From assembly GCA_946122785.1 (NCBI GenBank), contig CAMGYJ010000010.1:11321467-11385466 (forward strand): a DNA stretch of 64,000 nucleotides. The letters run 5' to 3'. This stretch comes from Linum tenue. Lineage: Eukaryota; Streptophyta; Magnoliopsida; Malpighiales; Linaceae. Under the pieces are notes generated by a model. It saw nothing but the letters and a program-made list of their open reading frames with translations. It did not search any database and was not told where the DNA came from. Shown piece by piece: positions 23,481-34,548 of this stretch (positions are counted from its first letter, which is position 1; each line of letters opens with the position of its first letter). The position numbers and the translations under genes are program-made.

Positions 23481-26400
23481 ATGCCACTCAGTCCTGCTCG
23501 TTTCACCACTCTCAACATACTCTCCCGCCCCGCCGTCAATCATGCCTCCGCCGCCGGTAAATCTCTTCCGACAAATTCAATTTTCTCTGAATCACGTCGA
23601 GTTATTGGGACCAACTGGTTTATGACAATCACCATCAGGTGATCCCGCGACGAGGGGAAGAAACTCACGCCCCAATCTCCCGGAGGTGCAGCGAGAGATG
23701 ATTAGGTGGAAGGAGGAAGGGCGAGTGGGGAAGATGAAGGAGGTGCTGCGGAAGGAAGTAGTGGAGCTGTCGGTTTCGCCCTACGACACCGCCTGGGTCG
23801 CCATGGTGGGCCTGGGCCGCGACCAGCAGCCTCGTTTCCCGCAATGCCTGAGATGGGTGGCGGAGAACCAGCAGGCGGACGGGTCGTGGGCTTCGCATCC
23901 CGCTGGAGCTGATCCGCTCCTGGTGAAGGACTCTCTCTCCTCCACGCTCGCCTCCGTCCTCGCTCTTCGCAGCTGGGGCGTCGCCGACGAACTCGTCCAC
24001 CGAGGTGTGCATATTAGTTTATTACGCTGGCTCGCTCGCTCGTTTGATTTTTTAAATTATTATAACGACGCCAACTATACATTCCACATATTATTCGTTT
24101 CATGCAATTTGGTTTACTACGATTTCCGGCCTCTTACCGCTTTAACTGCTATTTGTTTTGGTTTTTAATAATTTCCAGGGAATATTTATCACATAATATC
24201 AGTGCGCTCACTTTTTTTATGTGCATTGAATGTAACTTTTAAAAGTAGTTTTAAGATATCGAATGCGAATTTCAATTGGTAGAATTAGTCTGATACGACT
24301 ATATAACATAGGAAGTTAGGAACACAATTAATCAATTAATTATCGTAACTCCTGAACTTTAAATTTTGAACAGTAATCATGAATCCCAAATAATAACCAC
24401 AAACCCTAACCCTAAATCCATAATCTCTAAACCCTTCAAATCAAAGTAAATCTTGAATTATATATGTATAAATTCATGCGTTTTCTTGTCCGTCATATAT
24501 AAGTAACGATAGAAATTGTTTTACCAGGAATCGCCTGCTTAGAATCACGATTATGAGACGAGTGCATTGAATCACGATTAAAGTACTATAATAATTATTA
24601 TACGTCATTAGCTATGTTGTAGTAGGTGCACGCATCATGTACTAAAATGGAGTTAATTCATTGTGGTTAAGTTAAATAGTACTTCTGGACCGCAAATTCA
24701 CGTTCTTAATTACCCAAAAAACCCAATAATATTACATTATATGATAAATTGCAGGGTTGGACTTCATAAGATGTAACGCTTGGGCAGCCACGGACAAGAA
24801 GCAGCGCACCCCGATTGGGTACGACATCATATTCCCAGGGATGATGGAATCTGCCGCCGCGTTGGGCCTCAACCTCCCATTCCACCCTTCTGCCTTCCAG
24901 GCAATGCTTCAAAACCGAGACCTACTTCTTCAAAGGTAAAAACCCTCTATTATCTGATGCAAAACACTTATAGTAATTAGTTATATATATATTTTCAACC
25001 AGTAATTACATGATTAATTTTCTAAATCGATGGTTGATTGATTGGGAAATAAATAAATAAAAGCAGCGAGTGGGCGTCCGGGAAGAGAGCCGATGTGGCA
25101 TTTGCGGCAGAGGGATTGGCGACCACGACCAGATTCAACGGCGGCGGCGGCCAATGGCAGGAAGTGCTGCGGGAGCACCAAAGAAAGAACGGCTCTTTGT
25201 TTAATTCACCTTCCGCAACAGCTGCGGCTCTTCTCCATCTCCACGATGATCACAATTCCTTGGCCTATTTGGACTCCGTCCTCTCCGCCTACGACAACTC
25301 CCCAGCTGGTAACTTTTAGCAATTGTCTCCTTTTATTTAACGACTCATTCACCTTTTTTTTTTTTTTTACTTAATTAATACCGTTTTACTTTTTCTTTCT
25401 TCCTTTTGTTCATGTTTTGTTTTACTCATATGTATTATTCAACTTTGGTGGTTTGCAGTGCCGGCCATTTTCCCACTGGACCTGTTCAGTCGGCTGGACA
25501 TGGCGGATAACCTCCTTAAACTTGGGATACATCAACATTTCATGCGAGAGATTACGCTCATTCTTGACCACGTATACAAGTAATTAATTTCCCTTTTCGC
25601 GCGCCAAAACCAGAATCTAGAATAAGATGAATTAGAAATAAAAGAAAATCACAATAAATTATTAAAATTGAATTTTTGGGGAGCAAGCTATATATATATA
25701 TATGGTGGCTACTTCGGCGCATACACTTTTTTGAGTGCACTCAGTGCACCCAACTCTAAAAGTGTCCATAATACACCAAATTAGTACTCTCAATCTAATG
25801 TGATGATATGACATAGAATCATAACAAATCAATCTATTACCCTAACCCCTTAACCTTCAATTTTGAATCTCAACCCAAAATCCCAAATTGTAAACCTAAA
25901 CCCTAACCTTAAATCTCTAAATCCTAAATCCTTCGAATTACAGTAAATTTTGACAGATTTTTTTTATCCAAATTAATGTTCTTCTTGTTCATAATATCAT
26001 AAGCAACGATTGATACCATTTTGACATGAATCGCATGCTCAGAATGACAATTATGAGGCGGGTGCACTTAGTGCACCCAAAAAAGTGGGTGCACCAAATA
26101 CACCAATATATATATATATACATGGTGCCTTCTACGGTACCCCGGGTGAAATCCGGGGTACCGCATACCTTGAGTATGAAAACGCTATCTAGACCACGAA
26201 TTAACAGGATTTTGAGCATGATACTATACCCTAACCCTTAATGAGTGAACCCTAGGTCATAATTATCTAAATCGTAAACTATAAACCCTAAGATGGTGCA
26301 TTGATTTTTTTGCCTATATTTGGACGAATCATAGCCGTCGATTATTGTTTCTAATTAAATTGATCTTGGTATATAAGATTTAGAGAATTAAGACCTAGAT

Positions 26401-26922
26401 TTTGATCTTTAAGGGTTTGAGTATAATATCATGTCCGAAAGATCAGTCAATTCAAGTTATGGATAGTGTTTTCTTACTCAAGGTATGCGGTACCCTAGAT
26501 TTCACCCGGGGTACCGTAGAACTCCCCATGGTGCCTTCTACGGTACCCCGGGTGAAATTCGGGGTACCGCATACCTTGCGTATGAAAACACTATCTAGAC
26601 CTCGAATTAGCATGATTTTTGGGCATGATACTATACCCTAACCCTTAATGAGTGAACCGTAGGTCCTAATTATCTAAATCATAAACTATAAATCCTAAGA
26701 TGGTGCATTACTTTTTTTGCCTATATTTGGACGAATCATAACCGTTGATTATTGTTTCTAATTAAATTGATCTTGGGGTATAAGATTTAGATAATTAAGA
26801 CCTAGGTTTTGATCTTTATGGGTTAGAGTATAGTATAATGTCCGAAAGATCAATCAATTCAAATTCTAGATAGTGTTTTCTTACTTAAGGTATGCGGTAC
26901 CCCGAATTTCACCCGGGATACA

Positions 26923-26974
<52 letters not shown>

Positions 26975-29900
26975 GGAGTTCTACGGTACCCAGGGTGAAA
27001 TCCGGGGTACCGCATACCTTGAGTAAGAAAACAATATTTAGAACTTGAATTGATTGATCTTTCGAACATGATACTATACCCTAACCCTTAAAGATCAAAA
27101 TCTAGGTCTTAATTCTCTGAATCTTATACCCCAAGATCAATTTAATTAGAAACAATAATCGACGGTTATGATTCGTCTAAATATAGGCAAAAAAATCAAT
27201 GCACTATCTTAGGGTTTATAGTTTATGATTTAGATAATTAGGACCTAGGATTCACTCATTAAGGGTTAGGGTATAGTATCATGCCCAAAAATTCTGCTAA
27301 TTCGAGGTCTAGATAGCATTTTCATACTTAAGGTGTGCGGTACCCCGGATTTCACTCGGGGTACCGTAGAAAGAAGCATATATATTTATTTATATGGTGG
27401 CGTCTTCGGTGCACTCACTTTTTTGGGTGCATTCAGTGCACTCGCTTCATAACCGTCATTTTAAACATGACATTTATGTCAAAATGATGTCAATCATCAC
27501 TTATGATGTGATGAACAATAACGAACATGAATTTGCACAAAAACCATTAAAGATTTACTTTAATTTGAAGGATTTAGAGTTTAAGGATCTAGGGTTAGGG
27601 TTTATAGTTTGGGGTTTAGGGATAGAACTCAAAATTGGAGGTCTAGAGCTTATGATAATCCGCTAATTAGTTGTTATCATATGTTATATCATCATATTAC
27701 ACTAATTCTACAACTTAATATTCCAAATCCGACTCCTTAACACTAGTTTTTGAGTTGGATGCATTGAACGCGCCAAAGTAGTCACCATATTTATATATTT
27801 ACTTATTAAAAAAAAACTCCTACGCTGTCACTCCCTATAACTAATATATACCAATATATAAACAATTAGCATTATTTTGATACTACAAATGCACTAACCA
27901 TTTCTTTTCTCCCTTTTTTTCCTTTTTTGGCATGGATCAGATGTTGGATCCAGAGGGACGAGGAATTGTTCTCCGATATCGGTTGTCTGGCCAAGGGTTT
28001 CCGGCTCCTGCGTCTAAATGGATACCATGTCTCCTCCGGTAATATAATTAAGTCACCATATATATTAATTAGGATTAATAGTGAATACCAAATTCCAGGC
28101 TGATTAAGATTTGTTAATTAACTAATTAATTCACAAGTGTTCTCCGGTTAAATTTGGATGTGTTCAGAGGTATTCGAAGGACTTGACAGGAAAGAAGATT
28201 ACTTCAAGAGCGTTCTCACTCAGTACAAAAGCAACGACACAATCTTGGAGCTGTACAAAGCTTCACTCACCACACTTCTCCCAAGCGAACCCATTCTCGA
28301 CGGGATCAAGGATTGGACGAGCTCTTACCTCCGACAAACCTCATTATCGCACAACGACTCTGACCAGGACCAGAGGTTGGCCCAAGAGGTGAGATTGGTC
28401 ATTAATTACAACCAAACAATATTGGTAAATTGGTCATTAATTCAATTTCAAATATTGTTGTTGAGTAAACTCATAGAAAAAAACCTCGTACAACCAAATA
28501 TTCATGTTGCGGGGTATTCATTAAATCAGGTGGAGTATGCATTGAGGTTCCCATATGCAAGTTTGGAACGGATCGAAAATAGGCTGAGCATAGACACAGC
28601 TGACGTGGACAACCACGTCAAACTTCTCAAAACCTCGTACAGGTAATTAATTATCTATTATCCACGATGTGGACAACGACGTGAAACTTCTTAAGACATC
28701 TGTGGTGAGATTAAGCAAACTAAATTATGAGATGACATCATCGATTAGTGACACACTTATTCACTTTCATTTACCCTACCGCCCATGGAAACAAATCTAA
28801 TATGGAGAAATATTGACTCACCTATCTTACCATGCATGATTAGTAAAATCAATTAGGGTCGTTGGAAAATATTTGACCTTCAGAACATAGTGTCAATTAA
28901 TTAAATTTCTGCTCTTTTTTGCAGTCTCTCTAATGCAGGCAATAAAGATTGGCTGGAATTTGCAGTTGATGACTTTAACAAGTGCCAATCTCTGCAACGG
29001 AAGGAGCTTGAGGTTCTCGAGAGGTAAATAATCAGTCAAAAATAATTATCTCTACAAATTAAATGCATTTTTATCCATCCAATTCCCATCATGTTGTAAA
29101 ATTAAGGGTTTCATTCATTATCAATCACGCAGGTGGGTGAAAGAGTACAGAATAGAAGAGCTCAAGTTTGCAAGACAGAAGGTGGCTTATGGCTTTTTCG
29201 CGGCGGCCGCCATTCTTTTCTCGCCGGAGCACGCCGAGGCCAGGAGTTCATGGGCCAAGAACACCGTCCTCGTAACACTCGTTGACGATTTGTTTGATGT
29301 CGGCGGTTCCGAGGAAGAACTTCTCAACTTGATCGACCTGGTCAAAGCGTACGTATACCAGCTCTCTTTATATATATGGTGACGCCTTCGGTGCACTCAT
29401 TTTTTTGATGCATTCAGTACACTCACTTCATAACCGTCACTTTAAACATACGATTTATGTCAAAATGATGTCAATCATCACTTATGATGTGATGAACAAT
29501 AACGCACATGAATTTGCACAAAAACCATTAAAAATTTACTTTAATTTGAAGGATTTAGAGTTTAAAGATTTCGGGTTAGGGTTTACAGTTTGGGGTTTAG
29601 GGATAGAACTCAAAATTGGAGGTCTAGGGCTTAGGGTAATCCGCTAATTAGTTGTTATCATATGTTATATCATCATATTACACTAATTCTACAAATTAAA
29701 ATTCAAAATTGGACACCTTAAAACTAGTTTTTGAATTAGGTGCATTGAACGCACTTTTTTTTTTGTGCACAGAAGATTAATTTTTATACTAAATATATAC
29801 ATTGAGTTATTTTATTAAAGACAATTGATTTAATAATGCATGTAACTAATATTAATTTGTCCCCTCTTTCTTGTAACGACTTTGGCAAACCCAGGTGGCA

Positions 29901-30830
29901 TGGGCACGAGTCGATAGGGTTCTGCTCCGAAAAAGTTGAGATCATTTTCAAGGCGGTTTACGACGCAACCAACGAGTACGTTGCCAAGGCTAGCCTAGTG
30001 CAGGGACGATGCGTCAAACATCACTTCATGGACATGGTACGCATGCATATTATGACATGATTCACAACAAATACTCACGCGTGCGTACTAGTAACTCGAG
30101 TTGTTTGAGAGAATAATACGTAATAACGTACGTATGCATGCATGGCATGCAGTGGCTTGTTTTGCTGGACTGCATGTGGCAAGAGTACGTTAGGGGAAGA
30201 GACAAGATAATTCCGACAATGGAAGAGTACATTGCGTCAGGATACGTAAGCGTTGCATTGGGACCGGTCATCTTGGTGCCAATGTACTTCTTGGGATGCA
30301 ACCTCTCCGAGGAAGCCATGCGAAGCAAAGAGTACGACGACCTGTTCATGCACGTCAGCGTAATAGCTCGACTCCTCAACGATCTCGCCACCATTGGGGT
30401 AATTAACTAAACCAACCATAATTAATCTTACATATATAAGGTCTGAAATGAAATTACTGATATTAATAAACAAATCTAATGATCGCAGCGAGAGATTGCT
30501 CAAGGGAAAGAAAACAGCTTGGCGTTGGGGATGATGCAAGGGAGCGGGAAGGTGACGGAGGAAGAGGCAAGACGAGAGATTCAGAGAATGATTGAGAAGC
30601 ACAGGAAGGAGCTGCTGAGGATGGTGGTGTTGAAGGAAGGAGATGAAGGGAGCGTGGTGCCGAGAGCCGTGAAGGAAGTGTTTTGGCAGACGAGCAAGAT
30701 CGTGCATATGTTCTACATGTCCAAAGATGGCTTCTCTTCGCCACACGAGATGGTGGCTGCGATTGATTCTGTCATTTACAAGCCCATAGTTCTGCCTCAT
30801 CAACATCACCACCACCACTATTCGACATGA
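23481..30830 (+). CDS. KS: ent-kaurene synthase or kaurene-synthase-like diterpene synthase, 13 exons
   Basis: Exons: 23481-23556, 23639-24004, 24755-24935, 25067-25308, 25459-25579, 27941-28038, 28168-28388, 28530-28642, 28925-29023, 29133-29348, 29895-30036, 30153-30398, 30489-30830. All introns are GT-AG and phases close to an 820-aa protein, near the usual KS length. Exon 1 is basic, Ser/Ala/Arg-rich and acid-poor, as expected of a plastid transit peptide. The N-terminal vestigial class II domain carries [11 protein letters not shown] (about residue 72); I see no DxDD, so it is not a copalyl diphosphate synthase. The class I domain has the Mg-binding DDLFD (557-561) and the NSE motif NDLATIGRE (701-709). 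Both are intact. KS converts ent-copalyl diphosphate to ent-kaurene in plastids for gibberellins; KSL paralogues make other diterpenes. At the product-controlling PIx site this protein has PV (663-664) instead of PI, so the product is uncertain. No stop or frameshift is seen. Confidence 0.93.
24215..24590. mobile_element. Degenerate family-B MITE in KS intron 2
   Basis: Contains the family-B interior (AAACCCTAACCCTAAATCC, then CGCCTGCTTAGAATCACGATTATGAG, matching 25880-26060). Both ends have decayed to GTGCATTGAA-type remnants. Confidence 0.5.
25704..26105. mobile_element. Family-B MITE in KS intron 5
   Basis: Begins GGTGGCTACTTCGGCGCATA and ends with the imperfect inverse GTGCACCAAATACACC. 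Sub-terminal GTGCACTxAGTGCACCC palindromes occur at both ends. It sits between TA-repeat tracts. Confidence 0.75.
26124..26527. mobile_element. Family-A foldback MITE, unit 1, KS intron 5
   Basis: About 404 bp with inverted ends: left GGTGCCTTCTACGGTACCCC, right the inverse of GGGGAGTTCTACGGTACC. The sub-terminal GGGTGAAATCCGGGGTACCG is itself nearly self-complementary. The left flank is a TA repeat. Confidence 0.82.
26530..26923. mobile_element. Family-A foldback MITE, unit 2
   Basis: Direct repeat of unit 1 two bases after its end. The right end is eroded where it meets the TA tract. Confidence 0.8.
26924..26972. repeat. (TA)n microsatellite between MITE units
   Basis: About 49 bp of TA dinucleotides between family-A units 2 and 3. 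Confidence 0.95.
26973..27377. mobile_element. Family-A foldback MITE, unit 3, inverted
   Basis: Reverse-complement copy of units 1 and 2 (starts GGGGAGTTCTACGGTACCC, ends in the inverse of the unit-1 start with a GAAAGAAGC tail). It is followed by another TA-rich tract. Confidence 0.8.
27396..27786. mobile_element. Family-B MITE in KS intron 5
   Basis: Starts GGTGGCGTCTTCGGTGCACT and ends GCGCCAAAGTAGTCACC, an imperfect inverse. TATAT precedes it and ATATTTATAT follows it. Confidence 0.75.
28389..28529 (+). other. In-frame, stop-free KS intron 7
   Basis: A 141-nt GT-AG intron (47 codons) without a stop in the reading frame. Splicing restores the conserved [16 protein letters not shown] junction of KS proteins. 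Retention would insert 47 residues without shifting the frame. Confidence 0.8.
29378..29770. mobile_element. Family-B MITE in KS intron 10
   Basis: Starts GGTGACGCCTTCGGTGCACT immediately after a TA tract, about 30 bp past the exon 10 donor. The interior is nearly the same as 27396-27786. The right end is eroded to GTGCAC within a T-run. Confidence 0.7.
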
Positions 30831-31885
30831 TCGTGATCCGATAAATTAACCCTTACCGCTTGTATGTATGTATGTGTATTATCTAACCAATCCAAGATGT
30901 GCTGGCATATGTCCTGAAATTTCTCCCTTAACTGTTATTTTATGTAACCCAAAAAGACCCTTATTGTAAAAGAATCAACCATGTGTGTAGAGCTGGCTAT
31001 TTGGTTCGGGTTTTTCTGTTTAATCCGAACCCGGAACGTAAAAACTCAGACTATTTGAGATCGGGACCGAATGTAAAACAATTCAATTATGTATTTGGTC
31101 CCAGAATTAGTAAAAAACCCGGATCAATCTAGTCCGAGTTAAAACCATGTTAAAATTGGAAACCGGATAACTCAAAACTGACCCAGACAGACAAAGTCCG
31201 TCCAGACCTAGAGGCAAAGCGTACCAGGCCTAGGCGAGTCCACTGCCACTCGGCCACTTCCCCCAGTGGCCCAGGCAAGCGTGTCACTCTGTACTCTCCC
31301 TCTCCATTCCATCCCATCGCGCGATGCCTCCAACTCCAATCAACTTCCTTCGAATCGCCTCCGACCGGCGACCCACCTCCTCTCGGCGACGTGACCTAGC
31401 TTCTCATCGTCGATCGCCCTCTGCTCCATCATACTCTTACAACACAGGTCGCTCCCAGTCCCATCTCTGCTCCGCGATGCACCTGACCATAGCCAGCATC
31501 TCGTCGGCCGTCACCCTTCTCTCCGATCCACTTCCATGTCGCTCCCACATCCACTCCCACCCTCCTCTGCTCCGCGACGCGACAGGACCCAACATCTCGT
31601 CACCCTCCGCTTGTCGACCAGCAAGCAATAACCGCTGAACCCAAAAAGATGGAGGGAAGCAACAGAGTCAAAACAGGATTGGGAGCGGACCGGGTCAAAA
31701 CCGAATTGTACCCAATCCAATCTTTGGTCCCTATATTTCCAATAAACCGGACTGGGACCGGGTCAATTTGGGCCAGTTTAACCGGACTAGACCGGATAGC
31801 CACCACCTACATCAGATCATATTTGTCCTCAATTTAACACCGCCATCAAACCCCCCCCCCTACCCCCAAATAAATGACTACATAT
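30831..31885. other. KS 3' flank and unassigned repeat-like sequence
   Basis: KS 3' UTR and poly(A) region up to about 30980. Then AACCCGGAxCC/GACCGGGTC-rich sequence with no coding evidence; the 104-aa ORF at 31324 looks like chance coding in C-rich DNA. Confidence 0.4.
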
Positions 31886-32112
31886 ATGATCTACCTCTTT
31901 GATGACACATATTTTGGCAACAAGGACACCGACATCCAAAACTGAGTTAAGCTATACAAAACAATGCAAACAAGTTCAATATGCCCTGAATAAGATAGTG
32001 CTTGTTCCTGTCAGCTTCTAACTCTTGCAACTAGCTTATCAGTAAGAGGCTTACATGATGCCATACTAAGTTTTTAAGAACTAAGAGCAACTCCTGAGTA
32101 TCTAACAGTAAA

Positions 32113-32131
32113 CCCCCCCCCCCCCCCCCCC
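32113..32131. repeat. Homopolymer run of 19 C
   Basis: Nineteen C in a row inside the LINE relic. Exact length is prone to assembly error. Confidence 0.9.
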
Positions 32132-33116
32132 AACTGGTAACTATATCTGGCAGCTCGAATGTTTCTCTCTTCCTGATCTAAACCACCAAAGCAAATTTCA
32201 CATTTGCTAGAATTTCACTTAAACCCAAAAATCTTTTTCAATTGAGCTACTACTCTCTGAAGTTCTTGAATGCCAAACATTGAAGCATCAGAAAAGACTA
32301 ACAGATCATCACCTTAGCACAAAGAGTTGATTGAACCTTCTTACACATTGGATGATAAGGAAAAATTCCAGCAGAAGCAGATTTATCTATCAGACTTGTG
32401 AAAATCTCTGTGGCAATAGAAAACAGATAGGGAGAGAGAGGATCCCCTTGTCTGAAACCTTTCCTTGCTTGAAAATATCCAACCAGTCCCCCATTAAAGC
32501 AAAAACTAAACATTGAAGTTCCAAACACATTTTAATCCAGTTAACAAATCTATCCGAAAACCTCATACCCTTAAGAACTTGAAAAATAAAGTTACAGTAA
32601 ACCGAATCAAAAGCTTTCATAAAGCTAATCTTGAGGGCACATCTAGGAGAGATATTTTGATGGGAGTATTTATTGACTAGCTCATGTGCTAATAAAATGT
32701 TCTCACCAATGAGTCTTCCTTTTACAAAAGCCGTCTGGTTCTTACTGATTAGGGAAGGAAGAAGAGGACTAAGTCTGTTTGCTATGAGCTTGGATATGCA
32801 TTTGTATAAGATATTACAACAAGATATGGGTCAAATTTTTTTTCATTTCATCAGGATTAGGGACTTTTGGGATAAGGGTAAGAATAACAGATGTTACCTC
32901 AAGGCCAATAAGTGGCCTACGGACTCTATCATGCTCGAAACAAAATTGAATAGAATATGTTACCTCAAGGCCAATGAGTGGCCAAACATATTGGAAGAAA
33001 GCAGCAAAAAAGCCATCCAGGCCTGGACTTTTGCCTCTACCCACAAAGAGAACTTCCTTGATCTAATAGTCCGTGAATGGATCACAGAGTCCCTCAGTTT
33101 CCTCCTCAGTAAGTTT

Positions 33117-33532
33117 CCTTTTTAAATGGCCATCGTAGAATTCATCAGTTTGTGCTTCTACTTCAGAATCAGCAACTCCCAACAGCTTCTCATAGAAACG
33201 AACAGCAATTTGAGTCATCTCCTCAACATCCTAATTTTCACCCCTTGCTCATCCTAAATTTGAGTCATCTTATGTTGCTCCTCTATTTCTTTGATCTTAC
33301 AGAGCGACGAAAGTAGGCCGAATTCCTTTTTATATGGCCATCATAGAATTCATCAGTTTGTGCTTCTACTTCAGAATCAGCAACTCCCAACAGCTTCTCA
33401 TAGAAACGAATAGCAATTTGAGTCATCTCCTCAACATCCTAATTTTCACCCCTTGCTCATCCTAAATTTGAGTCATCTTATGTTGCTCCTCTATTTCTTT
33501 GATCTTACAGAGCGACGAAAGTAGGCCGAATT
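33117..33532. repeat. 208-bp tandem duplication in the minus-strand LINE
   Basis: 33117-33324 and 33325-33532 are near-identical, both ending GTAGGCCGAATTC, with a few substitutions. Confidence 0.88.
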
Positions 33533-34548
33533 CGTGTCACCTATTTTGAGCCAATTTTCTCTCTGATTTTTACCTTTAAGACACATTCCTCATCATCCAT
33601 CAATATCTTAAGCTTCTGCCCCAACCTCTTTTCACTCCCAAAGGTAGCAAATGAAGGATTAAATAAAGCTTGCTGTTGAACCAAGTACAATTCCATCTCC
33701 TTCTCCTTGAGCCTTAATTTATCCGATATCAGAATACTCCTCCCCGTTGAGTTTCCTCAATAGATTCTTCAAAATTTTGAGCTTCTTGCAAACCCTTATC
33801 AGATGATGACCAAAAACCCTACTACGCCAAGCCCCTCAAGAAGCTCATCAAATCGAGAATGGTGAATCCAAAACTTAAAGAACTTGAATGGTTTAGCTAG
33901 AGATTTCAGGGACGCTTCTGTATCCACTTATATTAGACAGTGATATGAGACAACAGGGATTGAAAATGAACATTACTATCTTTAACCTTGTCAACCAATC
34001 AAGATTGACTAAGACTTTATCCAGTCTCTTAGCAATAGGCCTAGCTAACTGCTTATTCATCCAAGTAAACCAGGGATAGTGGCTTGGTGCTCTTCCAATT
34101 CAAGATCAATAATCCATTTATGAAACTGATGCGTACTAGAATATGGCCTAGGGGAGTTAAAAGCTTATGAAGGGTGTCTGATATTATTAAAGTACCTAAC
34201 ACAGTCCAAGGGGCATGAATCACTCGATCGAATTCGTCTCAACTCAATATAAAGCAAATGTATAGAACTATCATCATTGAGGCATAGGCAACAGTAACAA
34301 AGAAAGGCTGAGTACCCCCTACTATAAACTGGATAAATTTATCCGAGGAATGAAGAACCGTGAGTTTGACATCCTTCTTCCAGAGTAACCAGATCTTCCC
34401 CAATCCGACTGAATTATGCTTAACTTTGACCTCCCAATCTGGAAACCGCTTCACAAGCAACTTGTTTGTCTCATAGATTCTTATTGTGGGCTCTAAACTA
34501 GCAACTATATCTATACTATACTTGTTTATTTTTCTATAGCGACCAAAC

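Larger units (their letters stand above)
31890..34540 (-). pseudogene. Degenerate LINE ORF2 (endonuclease and reverse transcriptase)
   Basis: From right to left on the minus strand: an AP endonuclease part (YETNKLLVKRFPDWEVKVKH near 34450, WLLWKKDVKLTVLHSSD, then FTWMNKQLARPIAKRLDKVL near 34060); the reverse transcriptase entry motif GKSPGLDGFFAAFFQ (about 33030); KAFDSVYCNFIFQVLKGM (about 32610); GFRQGDPLSPYLFSIATEI (about 32450); and GDDLLVFSD near 32300, where the catalytic YADD box would lie. Frameshifts, stops, a 208-bp duplication and a 19-C run break it. This is the L1-like plant LINE layout. The left end is not sharply defined and I saw no poly(A) tail or TSD. Confidence 0.82.

Noticed and set aside
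24390..24440. Interstitial telomere (CCCTAA repeats)
   Set aside because: Only two or three imperfect units, present in each MITE copy as part of its interior.
31324..31638. 104-aa ORF near 31.4 kb
   Set aside because: Arg/Ser/Pro-rich chance frame in C-rich DNA with overlapping ORFs on the other strand; no known motif.
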